DNA of 10,565 nucleotides from CANJBX01 sp041487815. GTDB taxonomy: Bacteria; Pseudomonadota; Alphaproteobacteria; Rhizobiales; Xanthobacteraceae. Both the position numbers and the translations under genes were made by a program. Positions 1-5,599 of this stretch are shown one piece after another. The notes below the pieces were generated by a model, which saw nothing but the letters and a program-made list of their open reading frames with translations, had not been told where the DNA came from and did not search any database. The stretch spans positions 1 to 10,565 of the forward strand of contig JBGPOB010000122.1 of the NCBI GenBank assembly GCA_041487815.1, given 5' to 3'. The stretch's first letter is position 1. Every line of letters begins with the position of its first letter.

Positions 1-617
1 AGGTTTACGCCGCCGTCCTCGTCGCGCTGGCGCTCGCCGCCTACTGGCTGTGGTTTGACCGCGCGCTGCATACTGAAAACAGGTATTTTCTGCGCACCGC
101 GCTCCTCGTCGCCGCGCCGGCGCTGGGCGCAATGGCCATGGCCTATGCGCTCGCCGAGGAAGGCCGGCTGAAACTCGCCGTGCCGTTGCTGCCGCAACTG
201 ATGGCGGCGCTCCCGCGCGCCATGACGGCGCGCACCGCCATCGGCGCGTTCCTACTCGTGATGCTGGTGCATGCGGTCGAGACCGCGAAATTCGTCACTG
301 CATGGAGCCACTACCAGGCCGCGGTGCGCGCGCTGGCAATGGGCAACGCGTCCGATCCGGCGCTCGGCGACGCGCGCTTCGTGTCATCGGCGCGCATCCC
401 CGCCGATCTTAATCGCCTCGCCTGGTCTTCGACGACGCCCTATCTCTCCGTGCTGGTCGCGCCCAACTTTGCGCCGGCGCGGCTGGTCGTGGACCCGGCG
501 GCGAATTATTTCTGGCTGTCCTGCAAAACCGCGACGGCGAACCAAGAGGCAGCCCGCGCCATCCCCACGCAAAGCCGCGCTCTCATGCGCGTGCACGCCT
601 GCCTGCACCGGCCGTAA
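1..617 (+). CDS. Unrecognised membrane protein, C-terminal part (5' end outside window)
   Basis: The reading frame is open from base 3 and ends at TAA 615-617, so the gene enters from the left edge and only its last 204 codons are seen. Three hydrophobic stretches fit membrane helices: one at the very left edge (YAAVLVALALAAYWLWF), one encoded around 97-155, and one around 225-300 ending in LVMLVHAVETAKFV. After these comes a soluble tail of about 105 residues, likely outside the cytoplasm, containing ARLVVDPAANYFWLSC. I do not recognise a domain. A multi-pass protein with a C-terminal globular tail is the most that can be said. It converges on the hydrolase gene at 699, 81 bases away. In-frame ATGs at 132 and 138 are internal to the frame and are not convincing starts. 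Confidence 0.75.
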   Translation, partial: VYAAVLVALALAAYWLWFDRALHTENRYFLRTALLVAAPALGAMAMAYALAEEGRLKLAVPLLPQLMAALPRAMTARTAIGAFLLVMLVHAVETAKFVTAWSHYQAAVRALAMGNASDPALGDARFVSSARIPADLNRLAWSSTTPYLSVLVAPNFAPARLVVDPAANYFWLSCKTATANQEAARAIPTQSRALMRVHACLHRP

Positions 618-698
618 CGTCCGGCCCCACCGTACAGATCGGCCGATCAGGTCAGCAACACCGCCGCGAATGCCGACGCGTCGAGGCGTTTTTGCGGG

Positions 699-1499
699 TT
701 ACCGGTAGAACTCCGGCGCCCGCTTCATCGTCAGACTCTGCGGCTTGTCGTGATTGATCCAAAGTTGCGCCTTGTTCTGCGCGATCAGCTCCGACATGCG
801 CTGCATTGAAGCTGACGTCTTCTCTTTGTCGACGTTGATCGCGGGAACGCGCTTGGCGTCCCAGTTGTCCTTCAGATGCACCGCATCGCCCGACAGAAGC
901 ACCGCGCCGGTCTGCGGAAGCTTCACCAGCAGCGATTGATGGCCGGGCGTGTGACCGGGCGTCGAGATGATCGTTATGCTGCCGTCGCCGAACACATCGT
1001 AGTCGCCGTCCAGCGTCTTGACGGGATGCGACGGCAAGAACCGCGGCTTGCCGTCCTGCGCCGGCCAGTCGTATTCGACTTTCTGCACCAACAGCAGCGC
1101 CTGCGGGAAGAGTTCGACATTGCCGATGTGATCGGAGTGGGTATGCGAAACCGCGACGTATTTGATATCCGACGGCTTTGCGCCGATCTTTTCGATTTCG
1201 CCGGCGAGCGACTTGGCGCGCTTCCAGGCATACGGGTCGGATGGTGGCGCGGAGAAGAGCGCGTCCGTCAGGCCGGTGTCCCAGACCATCCAGTCGGTCC
1301 CGTGCTTGATCAGATAGCAGGTATCGACGAAATCGATCGGCTTGCCGACATTGACACCCGGCGTCCATGGCGCGACGTCGGGCGCCGTGCGCTCGCCGCA
1401 TTCGATCACGTAGAGCCGTTCCAGCTTCGCTTGCGCCGCCGCCGGCCCGGCGAGCAGCGGCAAAACCAGCAGCGTCGCCACGGCGAGACATGATTTCAT
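699..1499 (-). CDS. Exported metallo-beta-lactamase-fold hydrolase, AHL-lactonase-like
   Basis: 266 aa. Residues 1-24 form a Sec signal peptide (MKSCLAVATLLVLPLLAG, cleavage near AAAQA), so the enzyme should act in the periplasm. The dinuclear zinc site is complete: HTHSDH at 119-124, H183 in TPGHTPGH, D205 in SGDAVH and H250 in INHD. These spacings (59, 22 and 45 residues) match those of the AiiA/AttM N-acyl-homoserine lactonases. The Tyr that lies three residues after the bridging Asp in AiiA is His208 here, so AHL as substrate is not assured; another lactone or ester is possible. The start is fixed by a GGGAGG Shine-Dalgarno six bases before ATG 1499. The frame stays open far upstream, but that part lies antisense-like within the aldolase gene and is not real. 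It lies 119 bases downstream of the aldolase on the same strand and may be co-transcribed with it. Confidence 0.93.
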   Translation of the reverse strand: MKSCLAVATLLVLPLLAGPAAAQAKLERLYVIECGERTAPDVAPWTPGVNVGKPIDFVDTCYLIKHGTDWMVWDTGLTDALFSAPPSDPYAWKRAKSLAGEIEKIGAKPSDIKYVAVSHTHSDHIGNVELFPQALLLVQKVEYDWPAQDGKPRFLPSHPVKTLDGDYDVFGDGSITIISTPGHTPGHQSLLVKLPQTGAVLLSGDAVHLKDNWDAKRVPAINVDKEKTSASMQRMSELIAQNKAQLWINHDKPQSLTMKRAPEFYR

Positions 1500-1618
1500 C
1501 GCAACCTCCCAAAACTTTTCTTGCCCGATCGCGGAGGAATATACCCGGCCCGCCGACCCTCGTCCCGCAACTTTAGAACGCCGCGGCCGAAAGATCCCGC
1601 GTCCCGTCGGTTCATTAT

Positions 1619-2395
1619 TTAACTTGCTACATCCCCCGCGGTCTTGCGCGTCACGGCGATCTCGGCGCGCGCGGCGCGCGCCATCAGGCCTGAGTCGTTG
1701 AAGAGCGTTACGAAGCGGAAGCCCATGCCGATCATGCGCGCGGCATAGGCGCCGGTGGCGTTGTGGATGCCGGCGAACTGGCCGCGCTTGCCGGTTGCCT
1801 TCACGAGCTTCTCGTAGATCGGAAAAATCTCCGGCTCCTCGCGATCGAGCACCGGCTTCAGGCCGAGCGAGAGTCCAAGGTCGCTCGGGCCGATGTAGAT
1901 GCCCGCGATGCCGGGCACGTCGAGGATGGCGTCGATGTTGTCGAGGGCTTCCTGGGTTTCGATCATCGGGATCACCAGCACCTCGTTGTTGGCGATCGAC
2001 TGGTAAGGACTGGTGTCGCCGTAGGCCGCGGCGCGGATCGGCCCGTTGCTGCGCCTGCCCTTCGGCGGATAGAGGCACGCCGCCGCCAGCGCCTTCGCCT
2101 CCGCGCCCGTGTTCACCATCGGGCAGATGACGCCCCAGGCGCCGCCGTCGAGCACCTTGCCGATGATGCCGGGCTCGTTCCACGGCACCCGCACCAGCGG
2201 CGTGATGGGGTATTTGTCCATGGCCTGGAAGCACGCCACCATCGACTGGTAGTCCTGCACGCCGTGCTGCATGTCCACGGTCACGCTGTCGAAGCCGCAC
2301 TGCGCGATGACCTCGGCGGAAAAGCCCGACGGGATCGCGAGCCAGGCGTTGACACAGGCCTTGCCGGATTTCAAGCGGGCCTTGAGCTTGTTCAT
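1619..2395 (-). CDS. HpcH/HpaI-family class II pyruvate aldolase
   Basis: 258 aa, the usual length for this family, which cleaves or forms 4-hydroxy-2-oxo acids (for example 2,4-dihydroxyhept-2-ene-1,7-dioate) using a divalent metal and pyruvate. Expected active-site residues are present: D41 and H44 in VDMQHG, R69 in LVRVPWNEP, the metal ligands E146 in PMIETQEA and D172 in YIGPSDLGL. The protein is cytoplasmic, with no signal peptide. The start MNKLKARL is chosen because AAGGAAG lies just upstream of ATG 2395; an alternative ATG at 2419 would add eight residues and skip this site. It is divergent from the MNT gene with 96 bases between starts, so the palindromes there could also affect its promoter. 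The exact substrate cannot be read from sequence. Its first 32 codons and leader are repeated at 3642-3798. Confidence 0.93.
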   Translation of the reverse strand: MNKLKARLKSGKACVNAWLAIPSGFSAEVIAQCGFDSVTVDMQHGVQDYQSMVACFQAMDKYPITPLVRVPWNEPGIIGKVLDGGAWGVICPMVNTGAEAKALAAACLYPPKGRRSNGPIRAAAYGDTSPYQSIANNEVLVIPMIETQEALDNIDAILDVPGIAGIYIGPSDLGLSLGLKPVLDREEPEIFPIYEKLVKATGKRGQFAGIHNATGAYAARMIGMGFRFVTLFNDSGLMARAARAEIAVTRKTAGDVAS

Positions 2396-2457
2396 GACGG
2401 CTTCCTTATGTTGAAACACCGGGCGACTTTAGTGCGAAGCTGCGGGAAAGCGAAATG
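2301..2457. repeat. Direct repeat copy A: aldolase leader and 5' coding end
   Basis: 157 bases that recur at 3642-3798 in the same orientation without gaps, with 8 differences by eye (about 95% identity). The copy covers about 62 bases of leader and the first 32 codons of the intact aldolase. The 37 bases at 2421-2457 are identical in both copies. Identity stops abruptly at 2458, just before the first MNT palindrome. Confidence 0.95.
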
Positions 2458-2471
2458 GCCGGGATTGCAAC

Positions 2472-2486
2472 TACCCAATTTGGGTA
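2472..2486. promoter_or_regulatory. Palindromic operator candidate 1 (TACCCAATTTGGGTA)
   Basis: Perfect inverted repeat, TACCCAA and TTGGGTA around one central base, six bases before the next palindrome and 6-20 bases before the first possible start of the HTH-MNT gene. Its position between two divergent genes fits an autoregulatory binding site for the HTH domain encoded immediately downstream. The binding protein is inferred. Confidence 0.7.
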
Positions 2487-2491
2487 TTATC

Positions 2492-3115
2492 ATGCCCAAA
2501 ATGGGTAGGAAACCGAAATTCCACGCCGGGCTGGCAAGCGCGCTGTTTTCTCGGGTGCAGCTGCGCGTCCTCAGTCTGCTGGTCGGTCAAACCGACCGAC
2601 AATTTCATGCGTCCGAGATTATCAGGCTTGCCGGCTCCGGCTCGGGCGCTGTTCAGCGGGAACTTGAAAAACTGACCGGCGCCGGCATTGTGGCCGTGAC
2701 GAACTCGGGAAATCGCAAGCTTTATCGCGCCAACCGCGAATCGCCGATCTTTGACGAACTGCATGGGATCATCGTGAAAACCGTGGGTCTTGTGGAACCG
2801 CTACGACAGGCCTTGAAGCCATATCAATCCGAAATTGACGCGGCGTTTGTCTATGGCTCCATCGCAAAAGGAAAGGACACGGCCAGAAGCGATATCGACC
2901 TTCTGATCATTGGCAAAGGAATCGCTTACAGCGAAATTTATTCCACACTTCAGAAGGCCGAGAAAACCTTGCACAGGCAGGTAAACCCGAACCTGATGAC
3001 CAAAACGGAATGGATACGAAAACTCGCCGACAAGAATGCCTTTGTGTCCAAGATCGCGCAGCAGCCAAAGCTGTTTGTGTTCGGAACGGAAAATGAGCTC
3101 CAAGGAACTGGATAA
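2492..3115 (+). CDS. Winged-HTH / minimal nucleotidyltransferase (MNT) fusion, antitoxin-like
   Basis: 207 aa. Residues about 15-85 form a winged helix-turn-helix (VQLRVLSLL ... HASEIIRLAGSGSGAV ... NRKLYRAN). Residues about 112-180 form a nucleotidyltransferase domain with the exact GS-x10-D-x-D signature (G122, S123, D134, D136). MNT proteins paired with HEPN proteins act as antitoxins, in studied cases by adding AMP to the HEPN partner. The HEPN-like gene follows with a 23-base overlap. The fused HTH suggests that this protein also represses its own operon through the palindromes at 2472-2507. The start is uncertain: ATG 2492 or ATG 2501, both in frame, neither with a good Shine-Dalgarno and both inside palindrome 2. 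The frame is open as far back as 1763, but that part is antisense to the aldolase. Composition is visibly less GC-rich than the flanks, suggesting transfer. Confidence 0.9.
   Translation: MPKMGRKPKFHAGLASALFSRVQLRVLSLLVGQTDRQFHASEIIRLAGSGSGAVQRELEKLTGAGIVAVTNSGNRKLYRANRESPIFDELHGIIVKTVGLVEPLRQALKPYQSEIDAAFVYGSIAKGKDTARSDIDLLIIGKGIAYSEIYSTLQKAEKTLHRQVNPNLMTKTEWIRKLADKNAFVSKIAQQPKLFVFGTENELQGTG
2493..2507. promoter_or_regulatory. Palindromic operator candidate 2 (TGCCCAAAATGGGTA), overlapping MNT start
   Basis: A second, imperfect copy of the site at 2472-2486: CCCA/TGGG arms with the same GGGTA end. The centre-to-centre distance is 21 bp, two helical turns, so two dimers would lie on the same DNA face. 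It covers both candidate ATG codons (2492 and 2501), so bound protein would sit directly on the start of the gene. Confidence 0.6.
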
Positions 3116-3524
3116 TCTGGTCCGGACCGAACTGCTCAAGGCGGAACGCGGAGATCAGAAAGAGTTTGACGCGCTGCTCGCCTCCGGTCGTAGGCGTTTG
3201 GCCGACGCTAAACTCACCGGGCTTTCGAACGAAGGTCGCTTCACGCTCGGCTACGACGCCGCGCATGCGTTGTCGCTCGCCGCGTTGCGCTGGCACGGGT
3301 ATCGTCCTGACAGAAAGCGCTTTGTCGTGTTTCAAGCCTTGCAACACACGCTCGGCCTCGAACCGCAAATCTGGCGCGTTTTGGACAAATGCCATAACGC
3401 CAGAAATCTCGCGGAGTACGAAGGCATTTTCGATGTTGATCGGCAGTTGCTCAAAGAGCTGTTGGAGACGGCCGAGCGCGTTCTTAAGGCCGTGGAGGGA
3501 CTGGGGCCGATTTTGAACCGGTGA
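3093..3524 (+). CDS. HEPN-domain-like protein, putative toxin partner of MNT
   Basis: 143 aa, predicted all-helical. The tail of the helical bundle carries DKCHNARNLAEYEG (residues 98-111), which resembles the signature of SAV_6107-type HEPN proteins. HEPN toxins are RNases with an R-x4-6-H motif; here the corresponding stretch is R104-N-L-A-E-Y109, with Tyr where His is expected. It may therefore be a non-nuclease or divergent member, and Tyr109 could be a target for AMP transfer by the MNT partner. The start ATG 3093 overlaps the end of the MNT gene by 23 bases, is preceded by GGAACGGAAA, and implies translational coupling. A longer in-frame start at 3036 lies deep inside the MNT gene and is unlikely. 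Gene order (MNT, then HEPN) and overlap are typical of these pairs. The family assignment rests on this motif and on context. Confidence 0.82.
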   Translation: MSSKELDNLVRTELLKAERGDQKEFDALLASGRRRLADAKLTGLSNEGRFTLGYDAAHALSLAALRWHGYRPDRKRFVVFQALQHTLGLEPQIWRVLDKCHNARNLAEYEGIFDVDRQLLKELLETAERVLKAVEGLGPILNR

Positions 3525-3547
3525 TCAACATCGCAATTGCATTTAGT

Positions 3548-3581
3548 CCGCATTGAGCGTTGGCGAAATGCGGGAACGCTC
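3548..3581. repeat. Interleaved inverted repeats downstream of HEPN gene
   Basis: Two perfect 7-base inverted repeats cross each other: CCGCATT (3548-3554) with AATGCGG (3567-3573), and GAGCGTT (3555-3561) with AACGCTC (3575-3581). They start 24 bases after the HEPN stop codon. Only one hairpin can form at a time, and no T-tract follows, so this is not a standard terminator. It may be a 3' RNA structure of the toxin-antitoxin transcript. Confidence 0.6.
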
Positions 3582-3641
3582 CTTCGGATCGACGGCGTTT
3601 CCCGGAATTCGCTGCGCGCAATCGGGGCTATGCTTGCTCGC

Positions 3642-3736
3642 TGCGCGATGACTTCCGCGGAAAAACCCGACGGGATCGCGAGCCAGGCGTTGACGCAGGC
3701 CTTGCCGGATTTCAAGCGGGCCTTGAGCTTGTTCAT
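3642..3736 (-). pseudogene. Truncated 5' end of a second HpcH/HpaI aldolase gene
   Basis: Starts with ATG 3736 and the same MNKLKARLKSGKACVNAW opening as the intact aldolase, keeping 32 codons before homology ends at 3642. Beyond that the frame runs on into sequence antisense to the HEPN gene, which is not aldolase. All four base differences from the intact gene within these codons are at third positions and silent (TGT/TGC, GGC/GGT, GCC/GCG, GAG/GAA). The copy therefore seems to descend from a gene that was functional while the two diverged. The leader and ribosome-binding site (AAGGAAAG) are also retained. Confidence 0.88.
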
Positions 3737-3798
3737 GAAGCTTTCCTTATGTTGAAACGCCGGGCGACTTTAGTGCGAAGCTGCGGGAAAGCGAAATG
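3642..3798. repeat. Direct repeat copy B: aldolase leader and 5' coding end
   Basis: Partner of 2301-2457. The two copies bracket the 1184 bases that hold the MNT/HEPN pair. At its left edge the 8-base word GCTGCGCG at 3640-3647 recurs at 3611-3618, a possible microhomology at the junction. Confidence 0.95.
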
Positions 3799-4272
3799 CC
3801 GCCTGCATCAATTGGCTTCATAGTGATGAGCCGGCCGTAGCGGCAGGGCTAACGCGCGTTGCAAGCCCCGGACAGTGGTTACAACGCCGGATGTCGCGGG
3901 CGCCCGACACGCTCGATGAGTCAGCCGATGATCGCCGCGCCGGCACGTCGAATGAGGCAAGCGCTCGGCCATGCGTAGGACGGCTCATACCAGCGCGAAT
4001 TGTCGGATAATCGAAGCATCGGGGCTCGCTATTTGACGGTTGCGTACCCATATGAAAATGAGTGCCCCTTCCTTGAGACTCCAAACAATCAGCGAAGGGT
4101 CCGGCCGCGATCAGCAGCATCAGGGTACCCAAGACCCGAACGCTGGATCGGTGAACGAACAAAGCCGCGGCCATTAACTTCCAACATTCGATCTCCATCA
4201 GCACCGCTCGTTGCATAACGGGCGGCACGGGAGAGCTTTGCCGCCGACCTGGCGCGCAAAAAACGAGAGGAT
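3799..4272. other. Region without a convincing gene
   Basis: About 470 bases upstream of the Gly/Tyr-rich protein gene. A minus-strand frame is open over 3818-4198 (possible ATG 4198) and begins with a hydrophobic stretch containing VLGTLMLLIAAGPFADC, like a signal peptide. The remainder is rich in Arg, Ser and Pro without domain features, and no good ribosome-binding site precedes it. It might be a small secreted protein or a decayed gene. I see no RNA gene, clear promoter or mobile-element end here. Confidence 0.4.
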
Positions 4273-4278
4273 ATGACG

Positions 4279-4641
4279 ATGAATAAGCAAACAATGAAAC
4301 GCGCGGTGGTTTTCGCAATCGCCGGCGCGACGGTTCTCGGTGCGGTTACACCCGCATGGTCGGCCCCCGTGTTGTCGAATACGGCGGCGCTGAAGACAGC
4401 GGCTCCTTCCGCGCTGACCGACGTTAGATATCGCGGCCGCTATTATCGCAACGACGGCGCGGCCGTCGCCCTCGGTATTTTGGGCGTTGTCGGTGCGGTG
4501 GCCGCAACCTCCGCCTATCGGCACAATTATTACAGCGGCCCGGGATACTACGGCTCCTACGGTTACCCGGGATATTACGGGCAACCCTACGGTGGTCCCT
4601 ATTATGGACCCGCCAACTACGGTCACCACTACATCTACTAA
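4279..4641 (+). CDS. Secreted or surface Gly/Tyr-rich small protein
   Basis: 120 aa. A signal peptide covers residues 1-28 or so (MNKQTMKRAVVFAIAGATVLG, cleavage near AWSA-PV). A second hydrophobic segment at 61-80 (AAVALGILGVVGAVAATSAY) may anchor the protein. The C-terminal 40 residues are low-complexity, dominated by Gly, Tyr and Pro (GYYGSYGYPGYYGQPYGGP). Such proteins are common in the envelopes of Bradyrhizobium relatives, with unknown role. The start at 4279 is preferred over ATG 4273 because GAGAGG at 4265-4270 is then eight bases away rather than two. First of three plus-strand envelope genes. Confidence 0.88.
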   Translation: MNKQTMKRAVVFAIAGATVLGAVTPAWSAPVLSNTAALKTAAPSALTDVRYRGRYYRNDGAAVALGILGVVGAVAATSAYRHNYYSGPGYYGSYGYPGYYGQPYGGPYYGPANYGHHYIY

Positions 4642-4659
4642 GCGCCCTGGCGCGCGCGG

Positions 4660-4683
4660 CCGGCGGTTTAATCCAACCGCCGG
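4660..4683 (+). terminator. Strong hairpin after Gly/Tyr-rich protein gene
   Basis: Perfect 9-bp stem CCGGCGGTT / AACCGCCGG with a six-base loop, 18 bases after the stop codon at 4641. There is no T-run after it, so it may slow or stabilise the transcript 3' end rather than act as a classical terminator. Confidence 0.55.
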
Positions 4684-4779
4684 ACTCGCGTGACGCGCTC
4701 CCTGCGAAGCCGTCGAACCCCGGGCCATCACGGCTCGGGGGATTGCACGGCGCCTGCACGTCAAAAAAGGCTTGAAATT

Positions 4780-5208
4780 ATGGCCAGTCTTCAAAATATT
4801 GCGACGGTCGCCGCGGCGATTATTTTGTTGATCGCCGTCGACCGCGCGGTGAACGCCGCGGAGAATTGGCCAGACCAGTCCGGCATCGCGTCGACCTATT
4901 TCGGCAACGGCGAAAAAACCGCCAGCGGCGAAGTGTCTAATTCTGAAAACTTGACCGCGGCGCACCGTTCGCTACCATTTGGAACGATGGTGCGCGTAAC
5001 AAACAGTCAGAACGGTCGCACCGTAGTCGTGCGGATCAACGACCGCGGGCCATTTGCGCCCGGGCGCGTGATCGATCTGACGTCGGCCGCCGCGCGAGCG
5101 CTGGGTTTCTCCGGTCTTGCGCCAGTGAACCTTTCCATCGTGATGATGGCGCCCGCGACGGAGTGGCAGCCGGGGAAAACCAATCAAGCGCATCGACGCC
5201 CGAGTTAA
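4780..5208 (+). CDS. RlpA-like septal ring lytic transglycosylase family protein
   Basis: 142 aa. Signal peptide at residues 1-27 (hydrophobic core TVAAAIILLIAV, cleavage near VNA-AEN). The rest is a single double-psi beta-barrel domain with the RlpA hallmarks: GIASTYF, KTASGE, TAAHRSLPFGT, VRVTN..NGR, VRINDRGPF and RVIDLTSAAARALG. H62 and D88 match in position and in their 26-residue spacing the catalytic His and Asp of Pseudomonas RlpA, which cleaves peptidoglycan strands lacking stem peptides. No SPOR domain is present, so septal targeting is not expected. There is no lipobox Cys, so it is probably a soluble periplasmic protein. Start ATG 4780 has AAAGG nine bases upstream. An upstream in-frame ATG at 4690 lies before this site and is less likely. 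Confidence 0.9.
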   Translation: MASLQNIATVAAAIILLIAVDRAVNAAENWPDQSGIASTYFGNGEKTASGEVSNSENLTAAHRSLPFGTMVRVTNSQNGRTVVVRINDRGPFAPGRVIDLTSAAARALGFSGLAPVNLSIVMMAPATEWQPGKTNQAHRRPS

Positions 5209-5256
5209 CACGAGGCCCAATGTTCAGTAGCATTCTGCCGTCAAGGAGACAAAGTC

Positions 5257-5421
5257 ATGTCGCTCGGAACCATACTCGTTATCATCCTCATCATTTTCCT
5301 GCTCGGTGGCTTCAGCGGCCGCTTCGGCGGCTACGGCTACGGCTACGGCCATGGCGGGGTCGGTGTTCTCGGCACCGTCTTGATTATCGTTGTCATCCTC
5401 ATGCTGCTGGGGCGGATCTGA
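5257..5421 (+). CDS. DUF3309-family small membrane protein
   Basis: 54 aa. It opens MSLGTILVIILIIFLLGG, has a glycine/tyrosine loop (GGYGYGYGHGG), and closes with a second hydrophobic segment ending in MLLGRI. This two-helix hairpin with the opening MSLGTIL and ending LLGRI is the DUF3309 pattern, frequent in Rhizobiales and of unknown function. Start ATG 5257 has a strong AAGGAG (5243-5248) at eight bases. It follows the RlpA-like gene by 48 bases and is probably co-transcribed with it. Confidence 0.88.
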   Translation: MSLGTILVIILIIFLLGGFSGRFGGYGYGYGHGGVGVLGTVLIIVVILMLLGRI

Positions 5422-5449
5422 TCTGATGCTAGCGGCGCCGCGCGCGCCC

Positions 5450-5556
5450 CTACGCCGCGGCTTCGACCGCCCGCGCGCGACGCATGCCGAGTGCCATGAT
5501 CTTCTGCAGCAGGTCGGGATATCTGATGGCGTCGTGCAGCGCGGCCTGGGCGAAGT
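5450..5556 (-). pseudogene. Relic of the 3' end of an ATP-grasp ligase gene
   Basis: Read on the minus strand this gives FAQAALHDAIRYPDLLQ followed by KIMALGMRRARAVEAAA and TAG at 5450. It matches the last 34 codons of the intact ATP-grasp gene at 8392-9423 with only three amino-acid changes (G/A, K/R, H/R) and about a dozen base changes in 107. Homology stops around 5556 and at the stop codon. No upstream part of the gene is present, so this is a fragment left by rearrangement. It lies between the DUF3309 gene and the end of the porin-cytochrome gene. Confidence 0.88.
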
Positions 5557-5570
5557 TCCAGGTCAACGCG

Positions 5571-5593
5571 GGCCGATAGCCGTGACTATCGCC
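5571..5593 (-). terminator. Weak terminator-like hairpin after porin-cytochrome gene
   Basis: CGATAG (5574-5579) and CTATCG (5586-5591) pair around a six-base loop and extend by two G-C pairs past one bulged C. It lies seven bases beyond the stop codon of the minus-strand gene ending at 5600. No T-run follows, so the call is tentative. Confidence 0.35.
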
Positions 5594-5599
5594 AGCGCT

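Noticed and set aside
674..693. Terminator for the left-edge gene (CGACGCGTCG palindrome, then T5)
   Set aside because: The palindrome has no loop, so only a very short stem could form, and it overlaps the stop region of the convergent hydrolase gene.
1763..2491. Open upstream extension of the MNT reading frame
   Set aside because: It is wholly antisense to the well-supported aldolase, and the HTH domain begins only after ATG 2492 or 2501.
3548..3581. Classical H-type pseudoknot from the crossing repeats
   Set aside because: The connecting loops would be 0 and 1 base across 7-bp stems, too short for both stems to form at once; alternative hairpins are more likely.
3573..3599. EcfG-like promoter GGAAC ... 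CGTT
   Set aside because: The spacer is 18 bases instead of the usual 16-17, the GGAAC lies inside the interleaved repeats, and no plus-strand gene follows closely.
2301..3798. Direct repeats as target-site duplications of a transposon
   Set aside because: 157 bases is far longer than any target-site duplication, there is no transposase or terminal inverted repeat, and the copies have diverged.
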